From positions 54,983-118,982 of the forward strand of contig CAAFOY010000051.1 in the NCBI GenBank assembly GCA_900764695.1: a stretch of DNA of 64,000 nucleotides. Direction: 5' to 3'. A program made the position numbers and the translations under genes. This DNA comes from Lachnospiraceae bacterium (lineage in GTDB: Bacteria > Bacillota_A > Clostridia > Lachnospirales > Lachnospiraceae). The notes beneath the pieces are model-generated. The model ran no database searches. It was not told the origin of the DNA and saw only the letters and a list, made by a program, of their open reading frames with translations. Within the stretch, counting starts at the first letter, position 1. Every line of letters starts with the position of its first letter. Below, piece by piece: positions 1 through 9,094 of this stretch.

Positions 1-42
1 AACAATAAAACCGATGCTATAAGGCAGGCTATGGGATTATAA
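1..42 (+). CDS. 3' end of an upstream gene (partial)
   Basis: Reading from the first base, the frame is open for 13 codons and ends NNKTDAIRQAMGL before a TAA. The stop lies 26 bases ahead of the GTG start of the capsid gene. In siphophage structural modules the gene just upstream of the capsid is usually a scaffold or protease gene, so this could be its C-terminus. Only 13 residues are visible, so the identity is a guess from position. Confidence 0.3.
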   Translation, partial: NNKTDAIRQAMGL

Positions 43-68
43 AGAAGACCCTAGAAAGGAGTTAAACA

Positions 69-959
69 GTGCCTAATATTGAATTAGCTACACAATATGC
101 ACCATATGTCGATGAAATCTTTGCAAGAGAAAGCAAAATTGATTTACTTACAAATCAGGATTTCAGCTTTAACGGTGCGCATAGTGTAAAAATTTATAAA
201 GTTTCCACTTCTGCTATGAATGATTACGACCGTAACGGTGCACAAAATAGTTATAGCAGATTCGGAACAGCCGCAGACTTAGACGCCACAACAGAAGAAT
301 GTACATTAAAAAAAGACCGTTCATTCACTTTTGTAGTTGATAAGCTGGACAACGACGAAACAGCGGGACAGTTGAGCGGTGCAAGTGCATTAGCAAGACA
401 GACAAGGCAGGTTGTTGTGCCTGAAATTGACACATATGTTTATGATGTTATGACAAAGGGTGCAGGAACAAAGCCCGCAGCCGTAACCCTTACAGTTGAT
501 AACATTTACGATGAAATCACAAAGGGTACGGAGCTTTTAGACGATGCCGAAGTACCGGAAACTGAAAGAGTGCTTACAGTAACGCCAGCGGTGTTTAGAC
601 TTATGAAAAAGTCTAAAGAAATCACAATGGAGACTGAAACAGGTGAAGATATGCGATTAAAAGGTGTTATATCAAACCTTGACGGCATGAAAGTTGTTAA
701 GGTGCCGTCGTCAAGACTTCCGAAGAATTTCGGGTTTATGATTAGTCATAAGAGCGCTACAGTAGCACCGAAAAAGTTGGAAGAGTATAGAACCCACCAA
801 GACCCGCCGGGAATTAGTGGCGAACTTGTAGAAGGTCGTATCTGTTACGATGCGTTTGTTCTTGATAACAAGGCGAAAGCTATTTATTATCAGGAAAACA
901 AAGCAGCAGAAGCAGCAGGAACAGAAAAAGCAGCAGAAGCAGCAAAAGTAGCAGAATAA
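69..959 (+). CDS. Phage major capsid protein (HK97-like fold family)
   Basis: This 296-residue protein resembles the major capsid proteins of Firmicute siphophages and prophages, the shell subunit of the virion head. It starts at GTG 69, eight bases after a GAAAGGAG ribosome binding site (54-61). The N-terminal part (MPNIELATQYAPYVDEIF) and the body, rich in short strand-forming segments, are typical of these coat proteins, which often begin with 'xxNIxLAxKYxxxVDExF'. The last 20 or so residues are an Ala/Glu/Lys repeat tail (KAAEAAGTEKAAEAAK), probably unstructured. No terminase, portal or tail gene is seen downstream; regulatory genes follow directly, so the structural module must lie to the left or be deleted. 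Assignment to a capsid is fairly secure; the exact phage family is not. Confidence 0.7.
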   Translation: MPNIELATQYAPYVDEIFARESKIDLLTNQDFSFNGAHSVKIYKVSTSAMNDYDRNGAQNSYSRFGTAADLDATTEECTLKKDRSFTFVVDKLDNDETAGQLSGASALARQTRQVVVPEIDTYVYDVMTKGAGTKPAAVTLTVDNIYDEITKGTELLDDAEVPETERVLTVTPAVFRLMKKSKEITMETETGEDMRLKGVISNLDGMKVVKVPSSRLPKNFGFMISHKSATVAPKKLEEYRTHQDPPGISGELVEGRICYDAFVLDNKAKAIYYQENKAAEAAGTEKAAEAAKVAE

Positions 960-1040
960 ACAAGGTTAAGAGAAAAACGAGTTTTTCTTATTATGCAACA
1001 GCTGGCGAGGGCTAGCACAATAAAACAAAAAAATTAAAAA

Positions 1041-1108
1041 TAGAAAGGCAGGTGTAAAAAGCCTCTTTCTATGCTGTAAAAATGATATAAATAGAACAGC
1101 AATTTTTA
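1041..1108 (+). terminator. Two stem-loops after the capsid gene
   Basis: A first hairpin pairs TAGAAAGGC (1041-1049) with GCC-TTTCTA (1061-1071, two-base bulge). A second pairs TGCTGT (1072-1077) with ACAGCA (1096-1101) and is followed by AATTTTTAC. The second could be a weak terminator of the phage structural transcript. The 960-1190 gap holds no convincing gene. Confidence 0.4.
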
Positions 1109-1150
1109 CTACTAAATTTTTAAATGTTACAAATTATTACAAATCCTATA

Positions 1151-1184
1151 CCCCTAGAAGTTAATAACTAGGGGTTTTCTTTTT
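1151..1184 (+). terminator. Rho-independent terminator
   Basis: A perfect stem CCCCTAG (1151-1157) / CTAGGGG (1168-1174) with a 10-base loop is followed by TTTTCTTTTT. It separates the capsid gene from the regulator genes that follow. Confidence 0.8.
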
Positions 1185-1202
1185 AGTCTGGAGGTGTTTT
1201 TT

Positions 1203-1565
1203 ATGAATACTATTAATAACAAGAGTACCGAAACGGTAGGCGGGATATTGGCAGAATATAGGCTTGTAGGCATAAGGCTTGATGTAGTCAATAGTTGGAT
1301 TGATAAACTGGAAGAATGGGGCAAAATTGCAGACACAACAGACTATTTAAAGAGTGCATATGCTGAACGTGATGAACTGGAAGCGGAGCAGGAGCAGGCA
1401 AGGGAATTTATAAAGAACATACCAAACGAACGATATAGAATTATGTTTTATCTGTACTATATCAAGGGATATACTAAGCGTGCCATAGCGGAACAGTTGG
1501 GCATAACTGACAGATACCTGTATAGATTATGGAGCAAAGCACAAAAGGAGTATGTGCATGAGTAA
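1203..1565 (+). CDS. ArpU/DUF1492-like phage transcriptional regulator
   Basis: This is a 120-residue protein with a central coiled-coil-like helix (YAERDELEAEQEQAREFIKN) and a C-terminal helix-turn-helix resembling sigma region 4 (YYIKGYTKRAIAEQLGITDR, then YLYRLWSKAQKEY). Small proteins of this build, such as the ArpU-like and DUF1492 families, are late transcription regulators in Firmicute prophages. ATG 1203 is preferred over an in-frame GTG at 1194 because GGAGG (1190-1194) is eight bases ahead of it and overlaps the GTG. Its last codons overlap the start of the next gene by eight bases, so the two are translationally coupled. Exact DNA target unknown. Confidence 0.6.
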   Translation: MNTINNKSTETVGGILAEYRLVGIRLDVVNSWIDKLEEWGKIADTTDYLKSAYAERDELEAEQEQAREFIKNIPNERYRIMFYLYYIKGYTKRAIAEQLGITDRYLYRLWSKAQKEYVHE

Positions 1566-2448
1566 CGAAGAATTAGCCGTATACCTGAAGGAGAACCCGG
1601 AAGACAAGGCAAGGCAAGAACTGTTATACTTTCAGGTCGTCAATTATGTAAAAAAATATATTAACCGGTTTTTCCCTGCTGCTGACAAAGAAGACCTATT
1701 ACAAGAAAGTTATTTTGCTTTAATGAAGACAGTAAGCATGTATAACCCTGATAAAGGCAGCTTTCTAAACTATTTTACATGGTACTTGCGTAATTACTTA
1801 TCACGCTATATATACGCGTCCAATGGTGGAATGTGTGCCATGCTTAACGAATTAACCGACAAGTACGAGAGAACGGTGCGAGACATTGAAAATTTGGGGC
1901 AAATACCGACATATGAAACCATAGCCGAAAGAATGGGCGTTGATGTTAAAAGGGTCAAAGAATTAGAGAAATACGCAGAGCGCCGTGACTATTCAAGTAC
2001 CGACGTAAGTATTGGAGAAGATAAAAGTATCTCACTTATAGAACAGCTACAGGACTATAACACAGATGTTGAAGGGGAAGCCCTCGACAATGTGGAACGT
2101 GAGGAGCTAAAGCGTGACATTTGGGAGTGTGTGGAACGTTTACCAGAGAAACATGCAGAGGTAATAATAAGACACTTTAAGAACCAAGAACAGTATAAGG
2201 ATATAGCGGAAGATTTAGAAATAAGTTACCAGCAAGTGACACAACGAAAAATTGAAGCATTTAGGAAGATGAGAGAGGACGCCCGGACAATTAGACAGTT
2301 GCGACCATACCTTGACAATGTTAGGGGTGAAGCCTTTAAAGGTAACGGCGTTGGAACATTCAACAGAACATGGACGAGCTCAACGGAACGTATCGCATTA
2401 AAGCGGTTAGAACGTGAAAGGCTGCTTGCTGAAATATCACAATTGTAA
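1558..2448 (+). CDS. Sigma-70 family RNA polymerase sigma factor
   Basis: The 296-residue protein has a sigma region 2 near residues 22-85 (YINRFFPAADKEDLLQESYF, ..GSFLNYFTWYLRNYLSRYI). A region 3-like segment follows (IPTYETIAERMGVDVKRVKE), then a region 4 helix-turn-helix near residues 200-245 (LPEKHAEVIIRHF...YKDIAEDLEISYQQVTQRKI). It would bind core RNA polymerase and redirect it to special promoters. ATG 1558 lies seven bases after AAAGGAG (1544-1550); the alternative ATG 1552 is too close to that site. Region 1.1 is absent, so this is not the housekeeping factor. The overlap with the ArpU-like gene suggests the pair acts together, probably in phage late transcription; a role in a mobile element or in sporulation-type control cannot be excluded. 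Confidence 0.8.
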   Translation: MSNEELAVYLKENPEDKARQELLYFQVVNYVKKYINRFFPAADKEDLLQESYFALMKTVSMYNPDKGSFLNYFTWYLRNYLSRYIYASNGGMCAMLNELTDKYERTVRDIENLGQIPTYETIAERMGVDVKRVKELEKYAERRDYSSTDVSIGEDKSISLIEQLQDYNTDVEGEALDNVEREELKRDIWECVERLPEKHAEVIIRHFKNQEQYKDIAEDLEISYQQVTQRKIEAFRKMREDARTIRQLRPYLDNVRGEAFKGNGVGTFNRTWTSSTERIALKRLERERLLAEISQL

Positions 2449-2587
2449 GCGTACTAAAAATGTACCACTATATGAAACAGATACAAAAAACAAGTATAAA
2501 ATGCAAATAAAAGAGAATACAAACCCTTTAAAATAAGGGGGTTTAGATATATAGAAAGTAATACGAATTATAAAAGAATAATGAACT

Positions 2588-2636
2588 AAAAAAGGATTGA
2601 TTCTATAATTTATATAGGTCCAATCCTTTTTTGTTA
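2588..2636. terminator. Bidirectional terminator
   Basis: A perfect 12-bp stem AAAAAAGGATTG (2588-2599) / CAATCCTTTTTT (2621-2632) has A-rich and T-rich flanks. It can end transcripts of the sigma factor gene (+) and of the minus-strand gene at 2642-3178. Confidence 0.8.
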
Positions 2637-2641
2637 TACAA

Positions 2642-3178
2642 TTATCTTCTTCTGGCATATTTGCCTTTTTTCTTATTAGGATTAATCTTCTTTTGTTTTT
2701 TCTGAGTACATTCGCCAAAGAAATAAATAATTTTTCGCCCATTTTCTTTATAGTGTTCCTTTACGAACAAAAAGTATATGAAGAAAATTACTCCAATTAT
2801 CATTATGTTAGGATTCTTATTCATAAACCAAAACATTAGCAATAAAGATACAATGGATAAAATAACAACAATATTAAAAATTGCTGACATAAAAGTAAAT
2901 CCTTTTATAAAACATAAACCATCTTTTTCGATAATCTTACCAGTAAAAACATTGTTGATTGATGTAATAAAATCCTTTTGTTCATTGCCACTTATGTAAT
3001 AAGTGCATAATTTTTTCTTTTCTTCATCATAAGAAACATGAACACCTGGTTCTTTACCTTCAAATGTCTCAATAGACCAATATCCGAAAGGCTCTTCGTC
3101 ATTATAATGTTCTGCTTTTTTTAGTCGGTTTACCAAAGTGTTTAAGGGCATATTAGCCTCGAGATTTACGTATCGCAT
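2642..3178 (-). CDS. Hypothetical protein with two membrane segments
   Basis: I do not recognise this 178-residue protein. The N-terminal 90 residues are soluble and mixed alpha/beta in character (MRYVNLEANMPLNTLVNRLK, ..FGYWSIETFEG). Two hydrophobic segments follow near residues 96-117 and 122-140, then a very basic tail (KKQKKINPNKKKGKYARRR) that would favour a cytoplasmic C-terminus. An AGGTGA ribosome binding site lies just ahead of the ATG at 3178. It is oriented opposite to both the phage genes and the zinc operon and has its own terminator, so it is monocistronic. It could be a phage-border cargo gene or a resident gene. Confidence 0.6.
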   Translation of the reverse strand: MRYVNLEANMPLNTLVNRLKKAEHYNDEEPFGYWSIETFEGKEPGVHVSYDEEKKKLCTYYISGNEQKDFITSINNVFTGKIIEKDGLCFIKGFTFMSAIFNIVVILSIVSLLLMFWFMNKNPNIMIIGVIFFIYFLFVKEHYKENGRKIIYFFGECTQKKQKKINPNKKKGKYARRR

Positions 3179-3411
3179 AAAATCACCTCATATCATTTAG
3201 TAACAAGTCGGTGAAGAATTATTAAATAAATAACACTTCGCCAAAACTTAATAAAGATTATAACATATTAAAGATGTCATGGTCAAAAAGTTTAAGTTCA
3301 CATAAGTTTGATTATGAGTGAGTGAAAGAACTTTTGCCCCTGGCATCAAATTAAATTACAAGATAGCAAATTATACTTCAAAATATAACATAACACGAAA
3401 AAAATGAAAAC
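3179..3411. other. Intergenic region with no gene seen
   Basis: About 230 bases between the minus-strand membrane protein and the Zur promoter. It is AT-rich and should hold the promoter of the minus-strand gene. I see no open frame or strong repeat in it. Confidence 0.5.
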
Positions 3412-3483
3412 AAAATGAAAAAGATTTTCAAATTCGTTGACTAAAACAAAAAATAAGAGTAAAATGAAAAAGATTTTCAAATT
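3412..3483 (+). promoter_or_regulatory. zur promoter with two Fur/Zur-type boxes
   Basis: A 23-bp sequence is repeated exactly at 3412-3434 and 3461-3483. Each copy contains TGAAAAAGATTTTCA (3416-3430 and 3465-3479), an inverted repeat with the 7-1-7 geometry used by Fur-family regulators. Between and over them lies a promoter: TTGACT (3437-3442), 17 bases, TAAAAT (3460-3465). One box sits just upstream of the -35 and the other overlaps the -10 and start site, which suits repression. The link to the adjacent Fur-family gene is an inference. Confidence 0.75.
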
Positions 3484-3538
3484 GGATGATAATATAATGT
3501 ACCAAATATATATATTTTCTGAAAGGCAGGAATATAAA

Positions 3539-3958
3539 ATGAGTGGAAATAAAAATTATAAAACTAAACAGCAAAGTGCCATTATGGATTGTATAAAGAC
3601 AAATGCTAATGGTTATGTAACAGTTAACGATATATGGAATTACTTAAAAGAACATAATTACTCAGTTGGACAGACTACAATATACAGACATTTAGATAAA
3701 ATGGAAGAGGCAGGAATTGTAACAAGATTAAAAGTAGAAGGACAGGCAGGAGCATGCTATAAATATTTGAATCCTCAAGAAAAGATTGAAGATGGATTTT
3801 ACATAAAATGCGAAGAATGCGGGGAGGTTACAAGAATGGAATGCCATCATTTAGAAGAAATATACAGACATATAGGTGATGATCATAATTTCCGAATAAA
3901 TCCTAAAAAGACTGTATTTTATGGAAAATGTGAAAAATGTCAAAAGTCAGATAAATAG
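3539..3958 (+). CDS. zur: Fur-family metal regulator, probably Zur
   Basis: The 139-residue protein has the Fur-family layout. A winged helix comes first (residues 1-80: QQSAIMDCIKTNANGYVTVN, ..SVGQTTIYRHLDKMEEAG). A metal-binding dimerisation domain follows, with CEECGE, the ECHHLEEIYRH His cluster and a final CEKC. The two CxxC pairs form the structural zinc site found in Zur and PerR. Long upstream in-frame starts (from TTG 3437) are rejected because they overlap the -35 box; ATG 3539 follows AAAGGCAGG at the right distance. It precedes znuA-znuC-znuB, so zinc-dependent repression of zinc uptake is the best guess. Other Fur-family members (PerR, Mur) are less likely given the neighbours. 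Confidence 0.8.
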   Translation: MSGNKNYKTKQQSAIMDCIKTNANGYVTVNDIWNYLKEHNYSVGQTTIYRHLDKMEEAGIVTRLKVEGQAGACYKYLNPQEKIEDGFYIKCEECGEVTRMECHHLEEIYRHIGDDHNFRINPKKTVFYGKCEKCQKSDK

Positions 3959-4033
3959 AGTTATATAAAAAACCGGAAGGCAGAAAGAATTATTGAATCT
4001 AATAAAAAAGCCGGAAAGCAGGTAAGCAGATTA

Positions 4034-5080
4034 ATGAAAATGAAAAAAATATTAACAATTATCTTATCTATAATTGTGGCAGTATCGTTTAACGGATGTA
4101 AAGCTACACAGAATACAGAACCACAGGATGATGCAAGAATAAAGATAGTAACAACATTGTTTCCTTATTATGATTTTGTGAGAGCTGTTACAAAAGGAGT
4201 AGATGGAATTTCTATAACAATGACAGTGGCACCGGGACAAGATAGCCATTCCTTTGAACCGACTCCAAAAGACATAATAAAAATTGAAGATGCGGATTTG
4301 TTTATATATAATGGAGGCACTTTAGAAACATGGGTTGACTCTGTTTTAGGGGCATTGTCAAATGATGAACAGGTTATGCGAATGATGGACTATGTTGATG
4401 TTATGGAAGAAGAAACGGTAGAAGGAATGGATTTGAGATATGAGCATTCCCATGACCATAGTGAAGAAATGCATAGTCATAGTGAAGAAAGTGAGCATTC
4501 ACATGATGAAGAAAATGAACATTCACATGACGAAGAAAGTGAACATTCACATGATGACAAAGAATATGATGAGCATATTTGGACATCACCTGTAAATGCA
4601 ATGAAGATGGTTGGGTATATATGTGATGAAATGATAAAGATTGACCCTGAAAATGCAGAAATATATAAAGCAAATGCGGATGAATATATAGGAAAAATAC
4701 AAAACATTGATACACAGATAAGGAAAATTGTAAATAAGATGGACAAAAAAGAAATTATATTTGCAGACAAATTTCCATTATTATATTTTGCAAAAGAATA
4801 TGGATTAAGTTATTATGCAGCATTTCCGGGATGTGCCGAAGACACAGAGCCAAGTGCAAGAACAATAGCGTTTCTTATAGACAAAATAAACGAAGATAAA
4901 ATTAATAAGGTTTACTATTTGGAATTAAGCAGTAAGGCAGTGGCAAATACAATATGCGAAGACACAGGAGCAAAGGCATATGAGTTTAACAGTTGTCATA
5001 ATATAACGGAAAAACAGTTTCAAAGTGGAGTTACTTATGTAGACCTGATGACAAAAAATCTTGAAGTATTAAAAAAATAG
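4034..5080 (+). CDS. znuA: Zinc-binding lipoprotein of an ABC importer (ZnuA-like)
   Basis: A 348-residue metal-binding lipoprotein of the ZnuA/TroA cluster. The signal peptide ends in a lipobox-like VSFNGCKA (Cys about residue 23), so it is anchored to the outer face of the membrane. The mature part begins with the family sequence KIVTTLFPYYDFVRAV, and SHSFEPTPKD carries the first metal-ligand His. Residues about 135-181 are a His/Asp/Glu-rich loop with more than ten His residues, typical of zinc-specific rather than manganese-specific members. IWTSPVNAMKM follows the loop, and later segments (LSSKAVANTICEDTG) fit the C-terminal lobe. It is 16 bases ahead of the ATPase gene. Confidence 0.9.
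   Translation: MKMKKILTIILSIIVAVSFNGCKATQNTEPQDDARIKIVTTLFPYYDFVRAVTKGVDGISITMTVAPGQDSHSFEPTPKDIIKIEDADLFIYNGGTLETWVDSVLGALSNDEQVMRMMDYVDVMEEETVEGMDLRYEHSHDHSEEMHSHSEESEHSHDEENEHSHDEESEHSHDDKEYDEHIWTSPVNAMKMVGYICDEMIKIDPENAEIYKANADEYIGKIQNIDTQIRKIVNKMDKKEIIFADKFPLLYFAKEYGLSYYAAFPGCAEDTEPSARTIAFLIDKINEDKINKVYYLELSSKAVANTICEDTGAKAYEFNSCHNITEKQFQSGVTYVDLMTKNLEVLKK
4487..4558 (+). repeat. Three tandem 24-bp units encoding the His-rich loop
   Basis: Three near-identical 24-base units (4487-4510, 4511-4534, 4535-4558) each encode E-[SN]-E-H-S-H-D-[ED]. They differ at few bases, so the loop has probably grown by recent tandem duplication and may vary in copy number between strains. Confidence 0.85.
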
Positions 5081-5095
5081 AGAGCAGGGATTGAT

Positions 5096-5785
5096 ATGAT
5101 ATTTGAATGTGAAAACGTAACGTTAGGTTATGAGAATAAAATAGTTATATCGAATTTATCATTTACAATTGATAAAGGAGATTATGTGTGTATTGTAGGT
5201 GAAAATGGAACAGGAAAAAGTACATTAGTAAAAACAATTCTTGGTCTTATAAAACCTCTTGAAGGAAAAATGAATTTAAAAGAAGGAAAGATTGGTTATC
5301 TTCCGCAGCAGACAATGATACAGAAGGATTTCCCGGCAAGTGTATGGGAAGTTGTATTATCCGGAAACTTAAATAATAAAAGAAAAATTCCATTTTACAC
5401 AAAAGCAGACCGACAGGAAGCAATGAAAAATATGGAAAAACTTGGGATAACTAATTTAAAAAAGACATGTTACGGAGAACTTTCAGGAGGACAACAGCAA
5501 AGAGTACTTTTAGCTAGAGCATTATGTGCAATGAGCAATGTACTTATTTTAGATGAACCTGTTACAGGACTTGATCCTACAGCAACAAAGGAAATGTATG
5601 AATTAATAAAAGAATTAAATGTGAAAGACAATGTTACGATAATTATGGTAACACATGATATTGAAAATGCAGTAAATTATGCTAATAAAATATTGCATTT
5701 AGGACGAAAGAAATATTTTTACGGAACTGTAGAAGAATATGAAAAATCAAATACATCAGATGCTTTTTTAGGAGGTAATGAATAA
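5096..5785 (+). CDS. znuC: Metal ABC transporter ATPase (ZnuC-like)
   Basis: This 229-residue protein is the cytoplasmic ATPase of the zinc importer. Visible motifs are Walker A GENGTGKST (about residues 36-44), Q-loop YLPQQ, ABC signature LSGGQQQR, Walker B VLILDEP and the switch His in VTHD. Short length and QQRVLLARAL are usual for the ZnuC/MntB group. Its TAA stop overlaps the ATG of the permease gene (TAATG), so the two are translationally coupled. Confidence 0.92.
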   Translation: MIFECENVTLGYENKIVISNLSFTIDKGDYVCIVGENGTGKSTLVKTILGLIKPLEGKMNLKEGKIGYLPQQTMIQKDFPASVWEVVLSGNLNNKRKIPFYTKADRQEAMKNMEKLGITNLKKTCYGELSGGQQQRVLLARALCAMSNVLILDEPVTGLDPTATKEMYELIKELNVKDNVTIIMVTHDIENAVNYANKILHLGRKKYFYGTVEEYEKSNTSDAFLGGNE

Positions 5786-6624
5786 TGTCAGTAATTATAG
5801 AAATGATGTCATATCCATTTATGCAAAGGGCATTTATAGGTGGATTATTAGTGGCATTATGTGCTGCACTTTTAGGAGTGAGTCTTGTATTAAAGAGATA
5901 TTCAATGATTGGAGACGGATTATCTCATGTATCATTTGGAGCACTTTCAATTGCGGTAGCATGCGGATTTGCACCAATAAAATTTTCAATACCTGTAGTA
6001 ATTATTGCAGCCTTCTTTCTTCTTAGAATGGCTGAAAATGGAAAAATGCACAGTGATGCGGCAATTGCAGTTGTTTCAGCGTCAGCACTTGCAATTGGTG
6101 TAATTGTTACAAGTCTTACAACAGGTTTAAGCACAGATGTATACAGTTATATGTTCGGAAGTGTTCTTGCAATGTCAAAAGATGATGTGGAAATGAGTGT
6201 AATACTTTCGATTATAGTATTAATAGTATTTGTATTTTGTTATCACAAAATATTTGCAGTTACATTTGATGAAAATTTTTCAAAAGCATCAGGAGTTAAA
6301 GTTAATTCTTATAATACATTGATTTCTATCTTTACAGCAGTTACAGTAGTAATAGGTGTAAAAATGATGGGAGCGATGCTTATTTCAAGCTTAATAATAT
6401 TTCCTTCCCTTACATCAATGAGAGTATATAAAAGTTTTTTAAGTGTAACAATATGTTCAGCTGTAATAGCGATGATTAATTTTATTGCAGGACTTATTGT
6501 ATCATATGTATTATCAATACCGGCAGGTGCAAGTGTAGTAGTGGCAAATTTAATTATGTTTGTTGCGTTCATTATTGTTGGAAATATATTAAATGTAATT
6601 CGATTGAGAAAATATAGTAAATAA
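5785..6624 (+). CDS. znuB: Metal ABC transporter permease (ZnuB-like)
   Basis: The 279-residue permease belongs to the ABC-3 family and has about eight hydrophobic segments. The N-terminal part contains the usual MQRAFIGGLLVALCAALLG and YSMIGDGLSHVSFGA motifs of ZnuB and MntC proteins. The segment MMGAMLISSLIIFPSLTSMR is the conserved coupling region that contacts the ATPase. It completes the set regulator, binding protein, ATPase and permease, and is followed after 27 bases by the TPR protein gene. Confidence 0.92.
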   Translation: MSVIIEMMSYPFMQRAFIGGLLVALCAALLGVSLVLKRYSMIGDGLSHVSFGALSIAVACGFAPIKFSIPVVIIAAFFLLRMAENGKMHSDAAIAVVSASALAIGVIVTSLTTGLSTDVYSYMFGSVLAMSKDDVEMSVILSIIVLIVFVFCYHKIFAVTFDENFSKASGVKVNSYNTLISIFTAVTVVIGVKMMGAMLISSLIIFPSLTSMRVYKSFLSVTICSAVIAMINFIAGLIVSYVLSIPAGASVVVANLIMFVAFIIVGNILNVIRLRKYSK

Positions 6625-6651
6625 AATAGAAAAGAAAGGAAAGGACGAGCT

Positions 6652-9078
6652 ATGGATATTCAGGTATTTTTAAATGGGTTAGATAAATTATTTGCAAAAA
6701 AGGCGATAGATGAGGTGGAGCCATTTTTAAACGAAAGTATGGAAAATGCAAAAAAAGAAAATGACAAATCAGCTCAGTTTACCATATTAAATGAAATGAT
6801 GGGATTCTTCAGAGATACAAGTCAGTATGACAAGTCTATAAAAGCCTGTAATCAGTGCCTTTCTTTAATGAAAGAGATGAATATTGAAGGAACGGTTGAT
6901 TATGCTACTTCTTTGCAAAATATAGCAAATGCTCATCGTGCTGCAGGTAAACTTGAACAGTCGCTTATGTTTTACAATGAGGCAATGAAAATTTATGAAA
7001 AAAATATTGAACCAAATGATTTTAGAATGGCAAGCATAAATAACAATATAGCCCTTCTATATCAGGAAATGGGAGATTATGTAAATGCAGTAGCGCATTT
7101 GAAAATGGCATTGTGTATTATTGAACAACTAAGCGATTCCAGAATAGAGGTGGCAGTTACACATTCTAATCTTGGAGCATCTTTGGTTCAGTTAGGAAGA
7201 ATTGATGAAGCTGTAAAACATTTGAATAAAGCATTAGCACTTTTTAGACAGGATGAGGTAAAAGATTTTCATTACAGTGCCGCTTTATCAGCGATGGCAT
7301 CATTAAAAGCTCAGATAGGAGAATATGAAGCAGCAGCCAAATTGTATGAGGAAGCCTTAGACGAGATAAGAATTAATATGGGCAAAGGAACTGCATATAA
7401 AATAACAGAAGATAATTTACGACAGATTTACAGTATTTTAGGAGTTCATACAAATTTAGATTCAGATAAAATAGAAAATGGAGTTGAATTAAGCAGAAAA
7501 TTTTATGAGACATATGGAGAACCGATGATTCACGAAAAATTTTCTGATTACGAAAATAAAATCGCAGTAGGTCTTGTTGGTGAGGGCTCGGAGAGGTTTG
7601 GATTTGATGATAAATATTCAAGAGACCATGATTTTGGTGCAGGATTTTGTATGTGGGTTAGCACATCTACATATGATGCAATAGGCAAAGAATTAGAAGA
7701 AGAATATGAAAAAATAATTTCTGAACATGAAGAAGAATTTATGAAAAAATACGGATTCTTAAATGAAAATGAAAAATCATATAAAACACCAACAGCTGAT
7801 GGAAGATGTGGCGTATCAAAAATAGGTGATTTTTATGAAAAATATACGGGATATAAGTTACCACCAAAGACTGTAGGCGAATGGATAGAAATTGATGATT
7901 ACAAATTAGCGACAGTAACTAATGGAACTATATTTAAGGATAATGAAGATAAGTTCTCAACAATAAGAAGTGAGTTCGCAAACATTCCGGAAACAGTAAG
8001 AAGAGTTAAAATTTCAAGAGAATTAGCAGCAATGGCACAGACGGGTCAGAGCAATTACGAAAGGGCAATGGCAAGAAAAGATTTTGTTACTGCGAATATT
8101 TGTATTTCAGAATTTATGCAACATACAATGAAAATTGTTTATTTGCTTAACAGAAAATATGCTCCATATTACAAATGGATGCTTAAGGGAATGAAAGAAC
8201 TGGAAATTTTGCCGGAGGTATCTGCGGTATTAAAGGCTTTAGCTGACTTGCCTGACCAAAGAGAAAACTGGGAAGATTATTCATATTCAAGTCGTGATAA
8301 GAACGAAAATGATATGAAAGTTGCAGCAATTGAAATAATCAGCAAGATGATAATAGAACAGCTAATTAAACAAAATATTATCGAAGAAGGCAGTTGCACA
8401 ACAACATTTTTAAATGATTATTCAAGAATAATTATGGAGAATCTGACTTTAAAAAATAAAGAAAACGCCTTTGACAGAGAAAAAGTAATAGATAAAATTA
8501 TAGATTTGGAGTTTGAAGCATTTGACAAAGTACAAAATGTAGGTGGAAGAGCGGAATGTCAAAACAATTTTCCAATGTTTTACATTATGCGTAAAAGCCA
8601 GTATTTGACATGGACAGATGAAATGCTTTCATGCATACTTGAACTGTGGACGGAAAACAGGGAAAAAGGACTGAATATGATTACGGAAAAATATGCAAGG
8701 ATGATGGAAAGCACTTCACCTGATGAATATGCTGAATTTGCAGATAAGCTTCCTGAAAAAACAGAGCAGACAAGAAAAATTGTGGATGAAATTGCAAAGA
8801 TTCAGGTTGATTGGATGGAAGAGTTTTCAAAAGAATATCCAAAACTTGCAAACAATGCAAGAGACATAACCAGCGATTCTGATAATTTATATAACACATC
8901 TTATGAAACATATTTAAAAGGTGAGTTGTTGACATATTCAGAAAAATTATTAAAATTGTATGGGCAGTTTGTAATTAATCTTGCAAAAGAAGGCAAAAAT
9001 CTTGCGGAAATGACAATAAAAAATACAGCTTTACTGTCAGGTTACAAATCGTTAGATGAAGCAGAGAAAAACAATTAG
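6652..9078 (+). CDS. TPR protein with a DUF4037 nucleotidyltransferase-like domain
   Basis: An 808-residue, apparently cytoplasmic protein. Residues about 40-245 are tandem tetratricopeptide repeats ([20 protein letters not shown], ..[19 protein letters not shown], ..[19 protein letters not shown]). From about residue 300 a DUF4037-type domain follows. It contains [20 protein letters not shown], the Gly-Ser and Asp-x-Asp pattern of the polymerase-beta nucleotidyltransferase fold. The rest is helical. The ribosome binding site is AAAGGAAAGGA. It lies 27 bases after znuB and just ahead of ygiQ, so it is probably co-transcribed with the zinc genes. A catalytic nucleotidyl transfer or a signalling role is possible; no substrate is known to me. 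Confidence 0.75.
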   Translation: MDIQVFLNGLDKLFAKKAIDEVEPFLNESMENAKKENDKSAQFTILNEMMGFFRDTSQYDKSIKACNQCLSLMKEMNIEGTVDYATSLQNIANAHRAAGKLEQSLMFYNEAMKIYEKNIEPNDFRMASINNNIALLYQEMGDYVNAVAHLKMALCIIEQLSDSRIEVAVTHSNLGASLVQLGRIDEAVKHLNKALALFRQDEVKDFHYSAALSAMASLKAQIGEYEAAAKLYEEALDEIRINMGKGTAYKITEDNLRQIYSILGVHTNLDSDKIENGVELSRKFYETYGEPMIHEKFSDYENKIAVGLVGEGSERFGFDDKYSRDHDFGAGFCMWVSTSTYDAIGKELEEEYEKIISEHEEEFMKKYGFLNENEKSYKTPTADGRCGVSKIGDFYEKYTGYKLPPKTVGEWIEIDDYKLATVTNGTIFKDNEDKFSTIRSEFANIPETVRRVKISRELAAMAQTGQSNYERAMARKDFVTANICISEFMQHTMKIVYLLNRKYAPYYKWMLKGMKELEILPEVSAVLKALADLPDQRENWEDYSYSSRDKNENDMKVAAIEIISKMIIEQLIKQNIIEEGSCTTTFLNDYSRIIMENLTLKNKENAFDREKVIDKIIDLEFEAFDKVQNVGGRAECQNNFPMFYIMRKSQYLTWTDEMLSCILELWTENREKGLNMITEKYARMMESTSPDEYAEFADKLPEKTEQTRKIVDEIAKIQVDWMEEFSKEYPKLANNARDITSDSDNLYNTSYETYLKGELLTYSEKLLKLYGQFVINLAKEGKNLAEMTIKNTALLSGYKSLDEAEKNN

Positions 9079-9094
9079 TATAAGGAATAAAAGT

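Noticed and set aside
3437..3538. Upstream in-frame start giving a 173-residue Zur
   Set aside because: It overlaps the -35 and -10 boxes, and the extra residues do not resemble the Fur family.
4401..4770. Long minus-strand frames opposite the His-rich loop of znuA
   Set aside because: They are antisense to tandem repeats that bias codon use; no ribosome binding site or family match.
9056..9094. Earlier ATG for the YgiQ-type gene
   Set aside because: It overlaps the preceding gene and lacks a ribosome binding site; homologues begin near MSFLPV.
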